64,000 nucleotides of DNA from Cryptomeria japonica (taxonomy: Eukaryota; Streptophyta; Pinopsida; Cupressales; Cupressaceae), in assembly GCF_030272615.1 (NCBI RefSeq), contig NC_081413.1, positions 551,951,136 to 552,015,135 of the forward strand, in the 5' to 3' direction. This document shows positions 21,864 to 33,257 of this stretch, one piece after another. The position numbers and the translations under genes were made by a program. Under the pieces are notes generated by a model. It saw only the letters and a program-made list of their open reading frames with translations, was not told the DNA's origin and did not search any database. The stretch's first letter is position 1. Each line of letters opens with the position of its first letter.

Positions 21864-22485
21864 TATAGACACCTAAAATTGTCCTTTAATAAAATAAATA
21901 TTTATTATTTATTTAATTATTTTATCATAATTTCATTTATTAATTAAATAAATATTTTCATTTATTTACTTAACTCACCAAGCCTCTTCTTTCTAATTTA
22001 AATAATTATTTATTATTTATTTAATCTCACCCTCTTCTCCTAAAATAAATAAATACTTATTTATTTAATTTAATCTGGCCCTTTCCTCTATTAATTAAAT
22101 AAATACTTTTAATTAATTAATTAATTCACTTACATTTTTCCTATTTAATCCTAGCCCTCCAACTTGTTCACATGCATCACAACCTAAAGTCGTACGCATG
22201 CATGACAAGCGTCAACCACATCTTTATTCACTTTATGTTTTCTCCAAAGTCAAATCACCTCTTAATCCCCTCCATTCATCTCTTCCTACCCTTCAATCCT
22301 ATTGAGTCTCTTTCACCTATGTGATCCTAGCTATTCACCTTTTTGACCTCTTAATCTAATCCTTTCATTCTTATGATGATCTCAATAAAAGAGGCTTCCT
22401 CCTCTCATTTTCTATAACACACATCTTGAGCATACCTACATTCTCTCAAAATTATTTTAGCTACTAATTGCTTTCTAATGCATCA
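21864..22485 (+). repeat. Degraded family A gypsy LTR (short relic)
   Basis: Begins TATAGACACCTAAAATTGTCC, close to the family A LTR start at 54,986. It continues with the same AT-rich blocks of AATTAAATAAATA and a pyrimidine-rich stretch before a transcript-start-like region (about 22,390). It is much shorter than the other copies and lacks clear ends. It lies just before the Copia-2 internal region. Confidence 0.4.
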
Positions 22486-22529
22486 GTAAGAAAAGGAAAG
22501 CATGTCTATCATAACCATGTTCATATAGA

Positions 22530-22880
22530 TCAAGTCATCATGGAAGTGGTAATGAAGAAGTGGATGATGAACATAACCTGATGGAAATTGAGGCTTTAAT
22601 GGCAAAGAAACTTCCTAGAGGCACTAGTAAGTACAAAATAAGAATGCTACTTGCATTTGCAACATTCAAAGGATTCAAGGTATACCAAATGGATTTCAAG
22701 TCTGCATTTTTTAATGGAATTCTAGATGAAGAGGTTTACATTGAACAACTGGATGGGTTTGCATTGACTGAAGACAAAAACATGGTGTGCAAACTTCATA
22801 AATCTTTATATGGATTAAAGAAAGCTCCAAGGGCATGGTATGAGAGACTCCATTCACACATGATAAAGATTGGATTTTAA
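22530..22880 (+). pseudogene. Copia-2 gag-RT deletion fusion
   Basis: The frame runs from gag (EALMAKKLPRGTSKYK, the segment just before the zinc knuckle) straight into RT (MLLAFATFKGFKVYQMDFKS, then LYGLKKAPRAWY) with no stop. Compared with Copia-1 this deletes the zinc knuckle, protease, integrase and RT N-terminus, roughly 2 kb. The junction at about 22,632-22,640 keeps the frame open. A stop occurs at 22,878. Confidence 0.8.
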
Positions 22881-23472
22881 AGAACCAATGAGGACAACAA
22901 CATTTACTTGAAGATAGAAGGAGGCAAGTTATTGATTGCAGAAGTGTTTGTAGATGATATCATATTTGGAGGAGATGACGACATGAGTGTAACTTTTGCA
23001 TAAGAAATGAAAAAGAATTTTGAAATGTCTTTGATAGGTGAAATCAAATTTATCATTGGTTTGCAGGTCCAACAGATGGAAGGAGGAATGTTTATCAACC
23101 AGTCTAGATATGTAAAGGAGGTATTGAAAACCTTCGGAATGGAAGACTCTAAACCGGTTGGAAACCCTATTGTTACTAGTTGTAGATTAAATCCAAGGAA
23201 GATGATTTAGATCTAGTGGATGAAATTGAGTATAGATCAATGATTGCTAAACCACACTATGTTGTTCATAGCAGACCGGACACTGTTCATGTAGTTGGTA
23301 TAGTGGCTAGATTTTAGAAAAGTCCTAAAGAGATTCATATGGTAGCATTGAAGAGAATTTTCAGGTATCTTAGAGGAACTATTGATTATGGATTATGGTA
23401 TCCATACAAAGGAAACTTCTCTTTGAAGGTGTTCACAAATGTTGATTGGGCAGGTAATGTAGATGACCAAAA
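22881..23472 (+). pseudogene. Copia-2 RT palm and start of RNase H, broken
   Basis: The catalytic VFVDDIIFGG lies near 22,948. EFQKNF-type sequence and GEIKFIIGLQ follow (about 23,037), then SRYVKEVLKTFGM. Stops and frame changes occur near 23,000, 23,208 and 23,316. RNase H starts at VFTNVDWAGNVDDQ (about 23,430) and is cut at 23,472 by an inserted LTR. Confidence 0.8.
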
Positions 23473-24959
23473 TGTTGGCATATTGACATAACTGATGATG
23501 AGATGTGTTGATGACCGGTAATGTTGATGTGAAGATTGTTGACTTGATGATGTTGAGATGATTAGTTATTTGGGTTGTCATTGATAAAAACTATGTTTGT
23601 CTATATTTGTTTAAGTCATCCAAGTCATCAAGGTCTACCGATAAGGCCTAATCAGTAATCGATTGAGTTGGACAACATAACTGTTAAGTTGATAGTGAAT
23701 CGGTGAGCAGGAACTGGAATAGAGAAGGAGATGATTGCGGTAGAGATCAGTGTTGATTCAGGTGTTGCGGTTTGGAACATATGTTTATGACATTATAATG
23801 AGTCTGTGATAGGAACTACATCAATTTTTAAGAAATGAAGATCATGTTTGTAATTTTATGTTGTATATTCTATGTAGGGTTTGAGAACCAATAACAAGAT
23901 CTTTAACTGGTAATATGTTTTGGTTTGGCAGTGGATTTCATCATGTTCATAACTTTGTGTTGATGTGTCAAAATCCATGTGAAAGGATAAGATGTTGTTC
24001 TGAGTGCGAACAAGGAGCAAATGTCTTGGGAAACAATGAAATGCCTAGAAGAATGCGTTAAGGGTTTGATAGCTTATCAGATCGATGTGCAGTGACGTGT
24101 TATGATCATTCAATGGTTGTAATTGTCTTGCAATTTGTTATAATGATTTGTATGATGATTTGTAATGATTTGATATGATCTATGATGTAAATTCATTGTA
24201 TGTTAGGTTTATTCAACCGACAAAGTTGTAAAGTATATTTAGGTCAAGTTTGACTAGGTTTATTGTGTCGGTGGTCAGAGAAAGAAGAGTGTAGCCGAAC
24301 TAGTTTGAGGTGTCTGCAAGAGTGAATCAGACTAGAGCTAAAAAGGATCTATACAAGCAAGCAGAGTGTTGAATCCAGATCATTTATCTATTGTTTCCTA
24401 ACAGTTACAACAGGTTTAAAATCCCCTAATTAGGTAGCTCCTAACAGGCCCGATTGTGTAAATCCCTTCACCAGGTGGCTCATTAATTTGGGTTTAAATC
24501 CTTTAGCAAGATTACTCCTAATAAGGTAAAGCTCCTAACAGAGCTGAGGTTGAAATCCCTTCATGGGGTGACTACTAACAGGGTCTGGTCTTAACCGGGC
24601 ATTGTTGTAAAGCTCCTAACCAAGCGAGGCCTTTCATAGGATGTATTTTGAAAGAGTGCATATTTTTGTGGGTACCAATTCCCATCGTGGTTTTTCCCAT
24701 TTGGGTTTCCATGTAAAAAATATCAGTGTTCATATGGTAGTTGATTTGATTATATGTATTATCTTTTCATTGCACGCATATTGTTGAACACATGAATGAT
24801 CAGTTTGATAAATTTGTTTTAAGTGTTTAATTGAGTGGTTACTGGTACTGGTATTGGAGTGTTTTTGGAGAAGTTTTTGTAGATTGTTGAAAGATTTCAG
24901 TTTACTATTATTATTGATTCAACCCCCCTCTTAGTAATAATCAGATCCTCTAAATAACA
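23473..24959 (+). repeat. Solo copia LTR inserted in the Copia-2 RNase H gene
   Basis: A 1,487-bp sequence with TGTTGGCATA...AATAACA ends, closely related to the Copia-2 3' LTR at 25,707. The flanks are CAAAA (23,468-23,472) and CAGAA (24,960-24,964), four of five identical, consistent with an aged target duplication. The host frame resumes exactly on the right side (DDQ/KRTTGGAFFLGG). No internal region is present, so the element was lost by LTR-LTR recombination. Confidence 0.88.
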
Positions 24960-25394
24960 CAGAAGAGAACAACCGGTGGTGCATTCTTTCTAGGAGGAAG
25001 ACTAGTATCCTGGACTAGTAAGAAACTAAGTTACATTTCTCAGTCTACAACAGAAGTAGAGTATGTGGATACATCTATGAACTGTACTCAAGCAATATGG
25101 ATGAGACATGTATTAGAAGGGTTCAAGGAGAATATGACATAATTGGTGGTCATATATTATGATAATACAAGTGCAATAAACATTTCAAAGAATCTTGTAT
25201 TGCATGCTAGAACAAAGCATATTGAACTAAAGTATCATTATCTGAGAGAAAGAGTGCAGGAAAAGAAAGTCGAGATGGATCATGTGTCAAACAAGGAGAG
25301 ATTGGCTGACATCTTTACTAAGCCATTGCGTAAAGCAACCTTTGAGTATCTCAAAGGCAAGATAGGGGTTATACCCCTACAAAAGGTCAACTAA
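24960..25394 (+). pseudogene. Copia-2 RNase H, right part
   Basis: Encodes TTGGAFFLGGRLVSWTSKK, STTEVEYVDTSMNCTQAIW and, after a stop near 25,140, YYDNTSAINISKN and HVSNKERLADIFTKPL. These are the conserved RNase H and C-terminal motifs of copia polyproteins. The frame stop at 25,392 is the natural end of pol. Confidence 0.82.
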
Positions 25395-25694
25395 GATGTT
25401 GTTGCAACATCAATCTAGTGGACTAATTGAATATCTTTCACTGTGGATTGATGAGAAAAGGGTTACTCCTCAAGGGAAGAAACAAAGATGAAGAAAACAA
25501 TAGCAGCAGAAGATGAATTTGACACTTTGCACCTTTGGCATTGTTGTCAAAGGGGGAGAAGAAAAGTAAAAGGGGAGAAGAACAATGAAGAGCATAAAAA
25601 GAAGAATTGATGAAGGGATAAGAACAAGTTAAACAGAATAGAAGAAGAAAAGAACAATACAACATGGTGAGCTTTTGGTATTGCCATCAATGTC

Positions 25695-25706
25695 AAAGGG
25701 GGAGGT
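25695..25706 (+). other. Copia-2 polypurine tract
   Basis: AAAGGGGGAGGT abuts the 3' LTR. A second, similar purine stretch occurs at about 25,545-25,580, probably part of a duplicated 3' untranslated region (a GGCATTG...GTCAAAGGGGGAG motif appears twice). Confidence 0.75.
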
Positions 25707-27079
25707 TGTTGGCATAATTGATGGAGATGATGATGAGATGAGAAGATGACCGGTAAAGTTGATATGATTAGGTATATGTTGTCAATGATGTCAACTAGTT
25801 TTACCGGATGCAAAACTAGCAGAAGAGAGAAGGAGAAGCTAAATCATGCATTGCAGTTAGAAGTGATGGTTGTGGTTGAGATACATGACTTTGAAAATCT
25901 ATGTTGATTCAGGTGTTGTGGCTCAGAATATATGTTTATAACATTGGCATGAGTCTGTGATTGAAATCGCATCAAGTTTGGTGAATTGGAAAGCCCATTT
26001 ATAATTGACTGTTATGAAATCTATGAAGAAGAATGAATACCGATATCAGATCTTTAACCGGTAATGATTTAAGGTTTGGGGGTGGATCTTATCATGATCA
26101 TAACTTAGTGATGACATGACATAATCCATGTGTAATTATAAGATGGTATTTGAGTGCATACAAGGATAAGATTTCTTGGGAAACAACAAAATCCTTAGAA
26201 GAATGATACAAGGGTTTGATTGCTTATCAAATCTTTGTGCAATGATCATTCAATGACTAAAATAATCTAGAAATTGTTTGTAATGTATTTTGGCGGAGTG
26301 TTATGTCACGCTAAATGTAAATTCATTGTATGTTGTTGATGTAATTAGGGTTTGTAGCTGCCCTAACTGAAAAGTGTATTTTGGGCTAGTTGGAGAATAT
26401 TTTTTGTGTCAGTGGTTTGAGAAGAAGGTATTGTCGAACCAGTTTGAAGTGTCTACATGTGTGTAGTAGAGTTGTGCTGAAAAGGATCTATACTAGCAAG
26501 TAAGGAAGTGTTGTAATCAGATCATTTGCCCTTTTGTTCCCTAACAGTTACAACTGTTTAAAATCCCTTATTCAGGTACATCCTAAAAGGTCTGATATTG
26601 TAAATTCCTTCACCAGGAGGCTCATTAACTTGAGTTTGAAATCCTCTAACAAGGTTACTCTTAATAGGGTAGAGCTCCTAACAGGGCTGAGGCAAAATCC
26701 CTTGAACGGGTGACTCCTAACAGGATCTGCTCTTAATTATTCGGGCATATTGTAAACTCTTAATCGGGCTAGGCCTTTAACTGGGCACATTCCAAAAGAG
26801 TGCAAATACATATTATGGGTGCTAATTCCAATTGTGGTTTTCCGAGTTGGGTTTCCATGTCAAAAGTCTCTATGTTCATGTGGTGGATGCATTGTTGATT
26901 TGTGCATTTTATATCTTTACTTTGTTTGCATATTGATGAACACTCTAGTGAATGGTTTGTTAAATTAGTTTAGAAGATTGTTTGAGTAGTTACCAGTGTA
27001 TAGTTTTGTGAAGTGCTGCAAATTTGTGTTATTACTAATTCACCCCCCTCTTAGTAATAACCAGATCCTCATAATAACA
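25707..27079 (+). repeat. Copia-2 3' LTR
   Basis: 1,373 bp with TGTTGGCATAATTG...AATAACA ends. It shares sequence along its length with the solo LTR at 23,473, including the repeated CTCCTAACAGG blocks and the CCCCCCTCTTAGTAATAA stretch near the end. Confidence 0.88.
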
Positions 27080-27434
27080 CTTTCAAAGTATTTGTCTTCT
27101 CTTTCAACGTATTTGGTAGTCTATTAATGAATTTTTTGAGGTTGAATATTTAGTAAGGTTTTGAATCTTTTGATATTTTTTTTGTATATTTTGGCATATC
27201 TGTAGTATGTACCAACGTATTTGGTAGTTTGTTGAGGCATATTTGTAGATAAGGGTTTTTACAGGTTTTAGATCTTTTTTACATATTTATAGTTTTTGTC
27301 CACATTTTTGTCAGTCTCTATCCACATATTTGTCTATCTATTGTCATGTTTTTGTTTCAGTTTTGTATTTTTTTAGTTTTGATTTATCTTTAGCTAACCC
27401 TTGTTGGTACTAACAAAGTGGTGTGGCTTGTTTC
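27080..27434. repeat. Degenerate tandem repeats of a TACGTATTTGTCTATC type
   Basis: No gene. A loose repeat with TATTTG at its core (CAACGTATTTGGTAGTC, GGCATATTTGTAG, CCACATATTTGTCTATC) occurs six or seven times. The same kind of repeat reappears at about 45,140-45,660, on the other side of the Tat cluster, which suggests both flanks come from the same gypsy leader family. Confidence 0.45.
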
Positions 27435-29083
27435 TGTGTAGGGGAAAAAGTGAGACTAGGTTAACATGCCCTAATCCTACCTTTTGACACACATTACGGA
27501 ATACGAAAGAGCCTAGAGATATCGCACAATTGGCTACTTCTTTTTGTGAAAGAGAGAACCACGGGATATCTATTAGGATTTCTATTCCCTTGTTGAAATT
27601 GTAAGATCAAGTAATGCAAGTTCAAACCCTAATCCCAAAATGCAAGTATGAACTAATAACAAGATTGCAGAATTGAGATTAAACAATGAACAGTTGTAAA
27701 TACAAGGATGAAATAAGAATGCAGATGTGTACCCGGAGTCAAAATCGGACTGAAAATGTTCGGGACAGGAGCGCGGGCGCCACTGTCCTGAAAACTGCAC
27801 CGGAAACTGTCATTCTGCACTCTGAAACACTGTCGAAAAGCTGTCTGTCCGGAGGACCAGGGTGCCCAGCACCTCTGTCCCAGGGACCAAGGTGCCCAGC
27901 GCCCCTGTCCTGGAAGGACCAGGGTGCCCAGCACCCCTGTCCCAGTCTTCTGCTCTGCAATTTGATGCAGAGTACTGTCTCGACCTGTTCTCTCCGGATC
28001 TGTATCTTGCGGCGTCGTCCAATTCCCGAAACTTGCAATGATATCTGAAAAAGGGTGTATGGGCGGCTATATAGGGTTTTGCCTTAGTCAAACCCCCGCT
28101 TCAGTGATTTCCACCTCCACGAATAGCCAAGTTGTATTGTAAAATATATTGGGTGTGCAGACCTAGTGTGTGTGCAAGGTCCTAAAATGCAAGAAAGCAA
28201 ACTAGAGCAACCTAGAAAGTAAACCCTAATTGCTTGTAAATGATAATGTAAATTCTCTAAATCAAGATGCAAAGTAATCTAAAGCATGAATAAATGATGT
28301 ATTGAAGCTTATGCAAAGACATGAAAACAACATGAAATCATACCCAACCCTCAAGGGAGGAGTACAAGCCAATCTTCAGTCGGTAATCTCCTATTGTTCT
28401 TCAATGTCTTCCAAGCCCTAAGTGAAGGAATGAAATTGATAGATGCTTGATAGAAGGATGTTGAATGTTGTTGAAGTCTTCAAAGATCTTCTCTTTCGCT
28501 GCATATGAGGTTCCTGAAAACAAAAATCGAATCCTTTCAAATGAAGAAAGAGAGCTCTTATGTAGGAAACCCTAGATCGTAAATTCGTCTTTTGGCCGAC
28601 CTAGAGATTGAATATCCCGCCAATTTCTTGGGGTTAAGCTTTATTTTATGATTGGATCGTGCTCCCAAAATTTTGGGAAAAATGTCTAGGACCATGTGCA
28701 CTCCGGGCGCCACGGTCCCGACAACTTTTCACCAAATTTTCAGGGCCCTCTGCTATGATGATTTTAGAGAGAATCCCGAAGTTACAGGTGATTTCGAGAT
28801 GTTTTGACCTCGAAACCAAGCCCCCAAGTTTGAAATAGGACTTAATTAGGGTTTTTGATTGAGTGATGTATTGGAGGAATAAAATGCAAAGGACACGCTT
28901 TAGCGAAAGGGCCCAAATTTATGATGCAAAGGATGATGAAATAGGACCTTAGACCTAATTAATTTGATTAATTAAGTGCTAAAGGAGAAATGCAATGCAA
29001 AATGTAAAATGCACTAAGGCGGGTGCTAAACTAGGTGTGAAATTGTACCACCCTAGCAAGTGCGTACAATTTACGACGCTACA
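27435..29083 (-). repeat. Tat-1 LTR1 (3' LTR)
   Basis: 1,649 bp. On the minus strand it starts TGTAGCGTCGTAAATTG and ends CCCCTACACA. It matches LTR2 along its length with few differences. It contains a GC-rich repeat block (27,853-27,948) and a related single motif (28,688-28,735). Short frames in it are not genes. Confidence 0.9.
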
Positions 29084-29101
29084 TTTAGCCCCCACTTTAG
29101 C
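29084..29101 (-). other. Tat-1 polypurine tract
   Basis: On the minus strand GCTAAAGTGGGGGCTAAA abuts the LTR start TGTAGC. The same 18 bases occur at 63,070-63,087 before the 3' LTR of Gag-2. Confidence 0.88.
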
Positions 29102-29665
29102 GGTCATATGAGTACTACGTGCATATGCAAGCTAAAGTACAGAAAAGTAAACATCATTTGAAAAAGGATATATCCATAAGTTGTCGGACGAAGCCCCCAG
29201 CGGTATCTGCAGTACACAGTTAGGAACCGCACCCTACAAAACACACGTTAGATCACAAAATCACCTAATGCTTACTAAGGAAAGTGATGAAATCTGTGAG
29301 TAGCTATATGCCCCCCCCTATTTCGACTTGCTTATTAGGGAGGTGAAACAGGGTAGCATGTTTACTTATGAAAAATTGTGTAAGAGAGGATTGATGAGGG
29401 ATGTTCACTAAATACGCTTCATCAGAGCACTTTTTGGAACATCCCGAGAGTAAGAGAAGGAAAATACGATTCCAACGCAACAAATGGCTTGAAAATCGCA
29501 TCTCTCAAACCCAAGTTATGATAAAATGAATGATAGAGGAAAATTAGGGTTTCAAAAGTGAAGATAAACAAATGAAAGTATATACTTTGAAAGTGACACT
29601 TACATTTGTCACTTTGTTGATTTCAGAATACTATTCAGTGCAGCGGAGCCCACATAGCCATCATC
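29102..29665. other. Spacer between the Tat-1 polypurine tract and the antisense PMD gene
   Basis: Non-coding; presumably the 3' untranslated region of the Tat transcript on one strand and the promoter and leader of the PMD gene on the other. No clear TATA box was recognised. Confidence 0.45.
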
Positions 29666-32187
29666 ATGCCTTCACGATGACCGGAGCATCCCACGAGGAT
29701 TGAGATCCTGCGTCGGGCCGTGATCGACGACGAGCCACTGGACGAGGTGAGTTGACTGAACGTTTGACTTTTGATTTTTTCGCATTTTGACTTTTCTGTG
29801 ATCGTATGCGGGCCTTGAATGCTGACCGGGGTCCACCCAGGGCGCCATGGTCCCTGTGGGTGCCCTGGTCCCCTCAGGGCGCCATGGTCCCTGACAGGGG
29901 CGCCATGGTCCCTTCAGGGCGCCATGGTCCCCATCAAGGCACCATGGTCCCCAATCAGGGCTTGGCGAGGGGTTTCAGGGCTGGCATACGATGTTCGACA
30001 GTTTGCATTAGCGATTTTGATGATCAAGTACTGATTACGGTTATGTTTTTGTGTTGCAGGGTCTCCCATACATGAGAGAGCATACAGCGGGACATATTCT
30101 TTGCAGTTTGCGAGATCAGATTCCGCGACTGACTCAGGCAGAGAGGGACACACTATCGATTGTGGGATTGTGGTATGTGATCTTGATGCCAGCCATTCGG
30201 TTCCATCCTGTGATGCTGATGGCATTGATGGAGCGATGGGATCCTGACACATGCACATTTCATCCTCCAGTAGGAGAGCTGACGGTTACACTCGAGGATG
30301 TGTATCGTATACTTCGTCTTCCTATCAGAGGAGCGACTGTTACATACGCGACCGATCGGTCAGCGGAGGATCATCAGAGAGAGCAGGTGTATTGCATAGG
30401 GAGAGTCATGCTGAGCGAGACGAGAGGTCGCATCATGGTCAGCGGGCTCTTACATCTTACGGGGGAGGTACCCCTTCTAAGACGCCTTATGATCACCATC
30501 ATAGCACTAGCCGTCTGCCCTAATGGGTGAGGGACGCACATGCATGGGGGTCTCACATGGTGTATCAGAGTGATGGAGAGACACAGGAGAGTGTATGCTT
30601 GGGGTCAGAGTATGCTTGCACATCTCTATCACGACCTTGAGGAGTACGTATTTGGACAGGGTTGCACTTTGATGACATGCACACTTCTGTAGGTGTAGAT
30701 TTTAGAGCACTTCACATGCACCAGGCCCGTTGGCTTTCCGTTGAGTACAACAAGTGAGTGACCTAGGGTGTTTGCTTATCCACTTACCAGCGAGTGGAGA
30801 TTTGGAGATTTGTTATATTGGAGAGTGATTTTTGACAGACTGACAGCCGAGGTGACAGTGTGGAGACCTTACCTGCGGATGCACAGATGGGATGGTATGG
30901 AGAGACAGTTAGCATGCCTACAGAGGAACCACCTACTGTGGGGATGATATTCACACATCATAGTCCCTTTTTACTTCGACCGAGTACAGAGGCAGTTTGG
31001 GCTAGAGCAGTGTGTTCCAGCCGATGTGCCCATCTATACTCGACACTCACGGGTCCTTCCCAGACCTAGAGTAGTAGCGAGACCGACGATAGATGACATC
31101 AAGACTACAGACTTAGAGGGATCTTATCAGGATGTAGTCACTAATTATTCTACAGAGCTTGGAGCACAATGCAAGTATGTCTCATGGTTTATGAGATCAT
31201 ATCCAGGTCCTATCTTTCCACCAGGTCATCCGACAGGCTATCTAGGCCCATGGAGACATGGAGACCAAGACGAGGACCAAGGATCCAGGTCAAAGGAGCC
31301 AGAGGAGGGAGAGGGTCATGAGGAGGAGGTAGATCCTGATCCACCTACAGGCAATCAGCCCAGTGCCGAGGAGGAGGAGGACACAGATAGAGAGGTGGAT
31401 GAGGAGGATGCAGGTGAGGATGCGGATGAGGACAAGGATGAGGATGATGAGGAGGACGACAAGGAGGAGGATAGGGATGATGAGGAGGAGTCGGATGCAG
31501 CTCCCCACCTTTCAGGAGACGATACCATAGCTCTGGATCCTCCTCTTATTCCCCAACAAGGGGAACATGAGGTGATACAGAGACCTGTTCCTAGTACCAT
31601 CCATCCTACACCCATCATGCACAGATTATTCGAGCGAGGGGAGCCTAGCGGTTCCCAGGCACAGATGCTACCATATCACGATCCCTACTGGCGTGAGGGA
31701 GATCCAGGTATAGTAGGTTTATATTAATTGATTAATGTTTTGACGATACAGAATGGTATTAACAAAAATCTGTTCTACTGCTACAGCTAATGTGCAGAAG
31801 TGGCGTTCCCTGATTCAGCAGGCAGTGACAGACATTTCCATGATAGCATAGATCCCCAGTTCCTCACAGATTGCCTATAGGCCTCAGGGGAACGCGGGTC
31901 AGCATGAGGACCTGTTTTCCCCATTCCAAGTACAGGTAGACATATGGAGGGAGAGAGAGAGAGTCCTATCAGAGGACCTCCAGTGGGCGTGACGAGATCT
32001 AGCAGCAGCTCAGGCTGAGGCTACCACCTATCGCGCGATCCTTATGGATAGGGATCGTAGGAGTTCCTCTCGGAGTCAGTCACGGTTTGTATCACGCTAC
32101 ACACCCATGGGTCCCCCTTCACGGCCAGATCAGGAGGGAGCATCATGTCGACACTCTCCAGCCACTAGCCCTAGGGATAGGAGATGA
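29666..32187 (+). pseudogene. Antisense plant mobile domain (PMD) protein gene, copy 1
   Basis: Three exons by clear splice sites in matching phase: 29666-29746, 30060-31707 and 31787-32187. Exon 2 begins GLPYMREHTAGHILCSL and carries the PMD signature: ALMERWDPDTCTFHPPVGEL, then VTLEDVYRILRLPIRG. Downstream come a basic region, a long Glu/Asp-rich stretch (about 31,360-31,500) and a C-terminal helical/Ser-Arg segment. PMD proteins occur in host silencing factors (MAIN/MAIL1) and in transposons. Stops at codon 5 of exon 1, at 30,528, at 30,945-30,947 and in exon 3 break it. The ATG in exon 2 at 30,072 may be the real start. Antisense extra genes are known in Tat elements; the function is unknown. 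Confidence 0.75.
29836..29960 (+). repeat. GC-rich tandem motif in intron 1 of PMD copy 1 (six units)
   Basis: Six units of GGGCGCCATGGTCCC or near variants (GGTGCCCTGGTCCC, GGCACCATGGTCCC), spaced 19-22 bases. Copy 2 at 40,957-41,022 has three. The core GGCGCC is palindromic. It lies within the inferred intron and creates a short open frame that is not a gene. Confidence 0.85.
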
Positions 32188-32795
32188 TTTTATGATGTAA
32201 AAGAGAGGTCACATTTTGGATAGACAGTGACCTATATTTGTATACGATCCACACATATATATATATATGTATATATACATGCTTCTCTTTTGTCTCAAAT
32301 GTGTTATCTTTAATGCTTAAAACAATGTATATTTTGTTTTGATTAAATCTAATACATTTGGTAAATGTACATGTATGTTCAGAATTTAATTTCCATGTGA
32401 TTGATTTCTCAATGCTCCATGATTAAATTGATACATGTGTGACTTAATTAAATATTTAATCAAGTACTACATTGATGATAAGGAAGAAATATGCATTAAG
32501 TCTAAGAATCATATAACTAATGTGATCTAATTTTGAACTTAAACACAACATGATACGATTCTACTTAACACATAACAACACTGTATAATATGCTAGCATA
32601 ACGGAAATGTAAATCTTTTACAATTTACATAAATGAATTCAAGACAAACTATAAAGTAAAGAGACGCGCTTGTCAGGAACAAAGCAATATAGATTAAACA
32701 ACATAACATTTAATTCTATTTTGCTTTAATTAAGAGATACTAACATATTATCCAATGTTGAAGAATTGAAAAGAAGATAGATGAGGAACGAAGAA
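32188..32795. other. Non-coding spacer between convergent PMD and pol genes
   Basis: AT-rich with a (TA)n-like palindromic stretch (about 32,255-32,280). The PMD gene and Tat pol end toward each other here, so it may hold both 3' ends. The same spacer occurs at 43,255-43,858. Confidence 0.6.
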
Positions 32796-33257
32796 TTAAG
32801 CATAATATCTACACAAGTGCATAGCATTGATAGGTTCTTTAAGAGGCGTACCATCTACATCTGCTATTTTGTAAGAACCTGATCCATAATCCTCAATAAC
32901 GATATATGGTCCAAGCCAATTAGGACTAAATTTTCCCTTTTCTGCAGGTAAGGCATTCACATTGCGCTGATTCTCATAAAGGACTAAGTCACCTACTGAG
33001 AAGGAACGTTGAATGACCTTATCATTATAGCTTCGTTGTAGGGTTTTGTGATATGCTTGAATATGCTCAAGAGCGTTTATACGTTGTTCATCAAGCATCT
33101 CAAGCTGTTGAAGTCGTTGTTCTCTATAAGAGTCATCATCTACTATACCTTTGAGAGAAACCCTAAGTGATGGAATCTCTAACTCTAAAGGCATAATAGC
33201 GTCAGCACCATAAACAAGATTATAAGGAGTAGTTCCCGTAGCAATTTGTACACTCGT
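32796..33257 (-). pseudogene. Tat-1 integrase C-terminal region
   Basis: The minus-strand frame encodes the region after the integrase core: LELEIPSLR, the helical QRLQQLEMLDEQRINALEHI, FSVGDLVLYENQ and the end KEPINAMHLCRYYA. This is the usual GPY/F-type tail (NWLGPYIV) that binds DNA or chromatin. A stop at about 33,257 separates it from the core, so the polyprotein is interrupted. Confidence 0.85.

Larger units (their letters stand above)
22486..27079 (+). mobile_element. Internally deleted Ty1/copia element (Copia-2) lacking its 5' LTR
   Basis: Contains a gag remnant fused directly to RT, an RNase H region split by a solo LTR, a polypurine tract and a complete 3' LTR. Protease, integrase and the first part of RT are missing. 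No 5' LTR was found upstream; a family A LTR relic sits there. It cannot move by itself. Confidence 0.8.

Noticed and set aside
27582-28272. Several overlapping frames in the Tat LTR (also 38,689-39,390)
   Set aside because: They overlap on both strands over the GC-rich repeat inside an LTR, differ between the two LTR copies, and match no family.
29806-30075. Proline/glycine-rich frame over the GC motif array
   Set aside because: It lies in the inferred intron of the PMD gene, and the repeat length differs in copy 2, so it is not a conserved protein.
31290-31618. Serine-rich and leucine-rich minus-strand frames
   Set aside because: They are the reverse reading of the GAG/GAT-rich acidic stretch of the PMD gene; the same occurs at 42,416-42,682.
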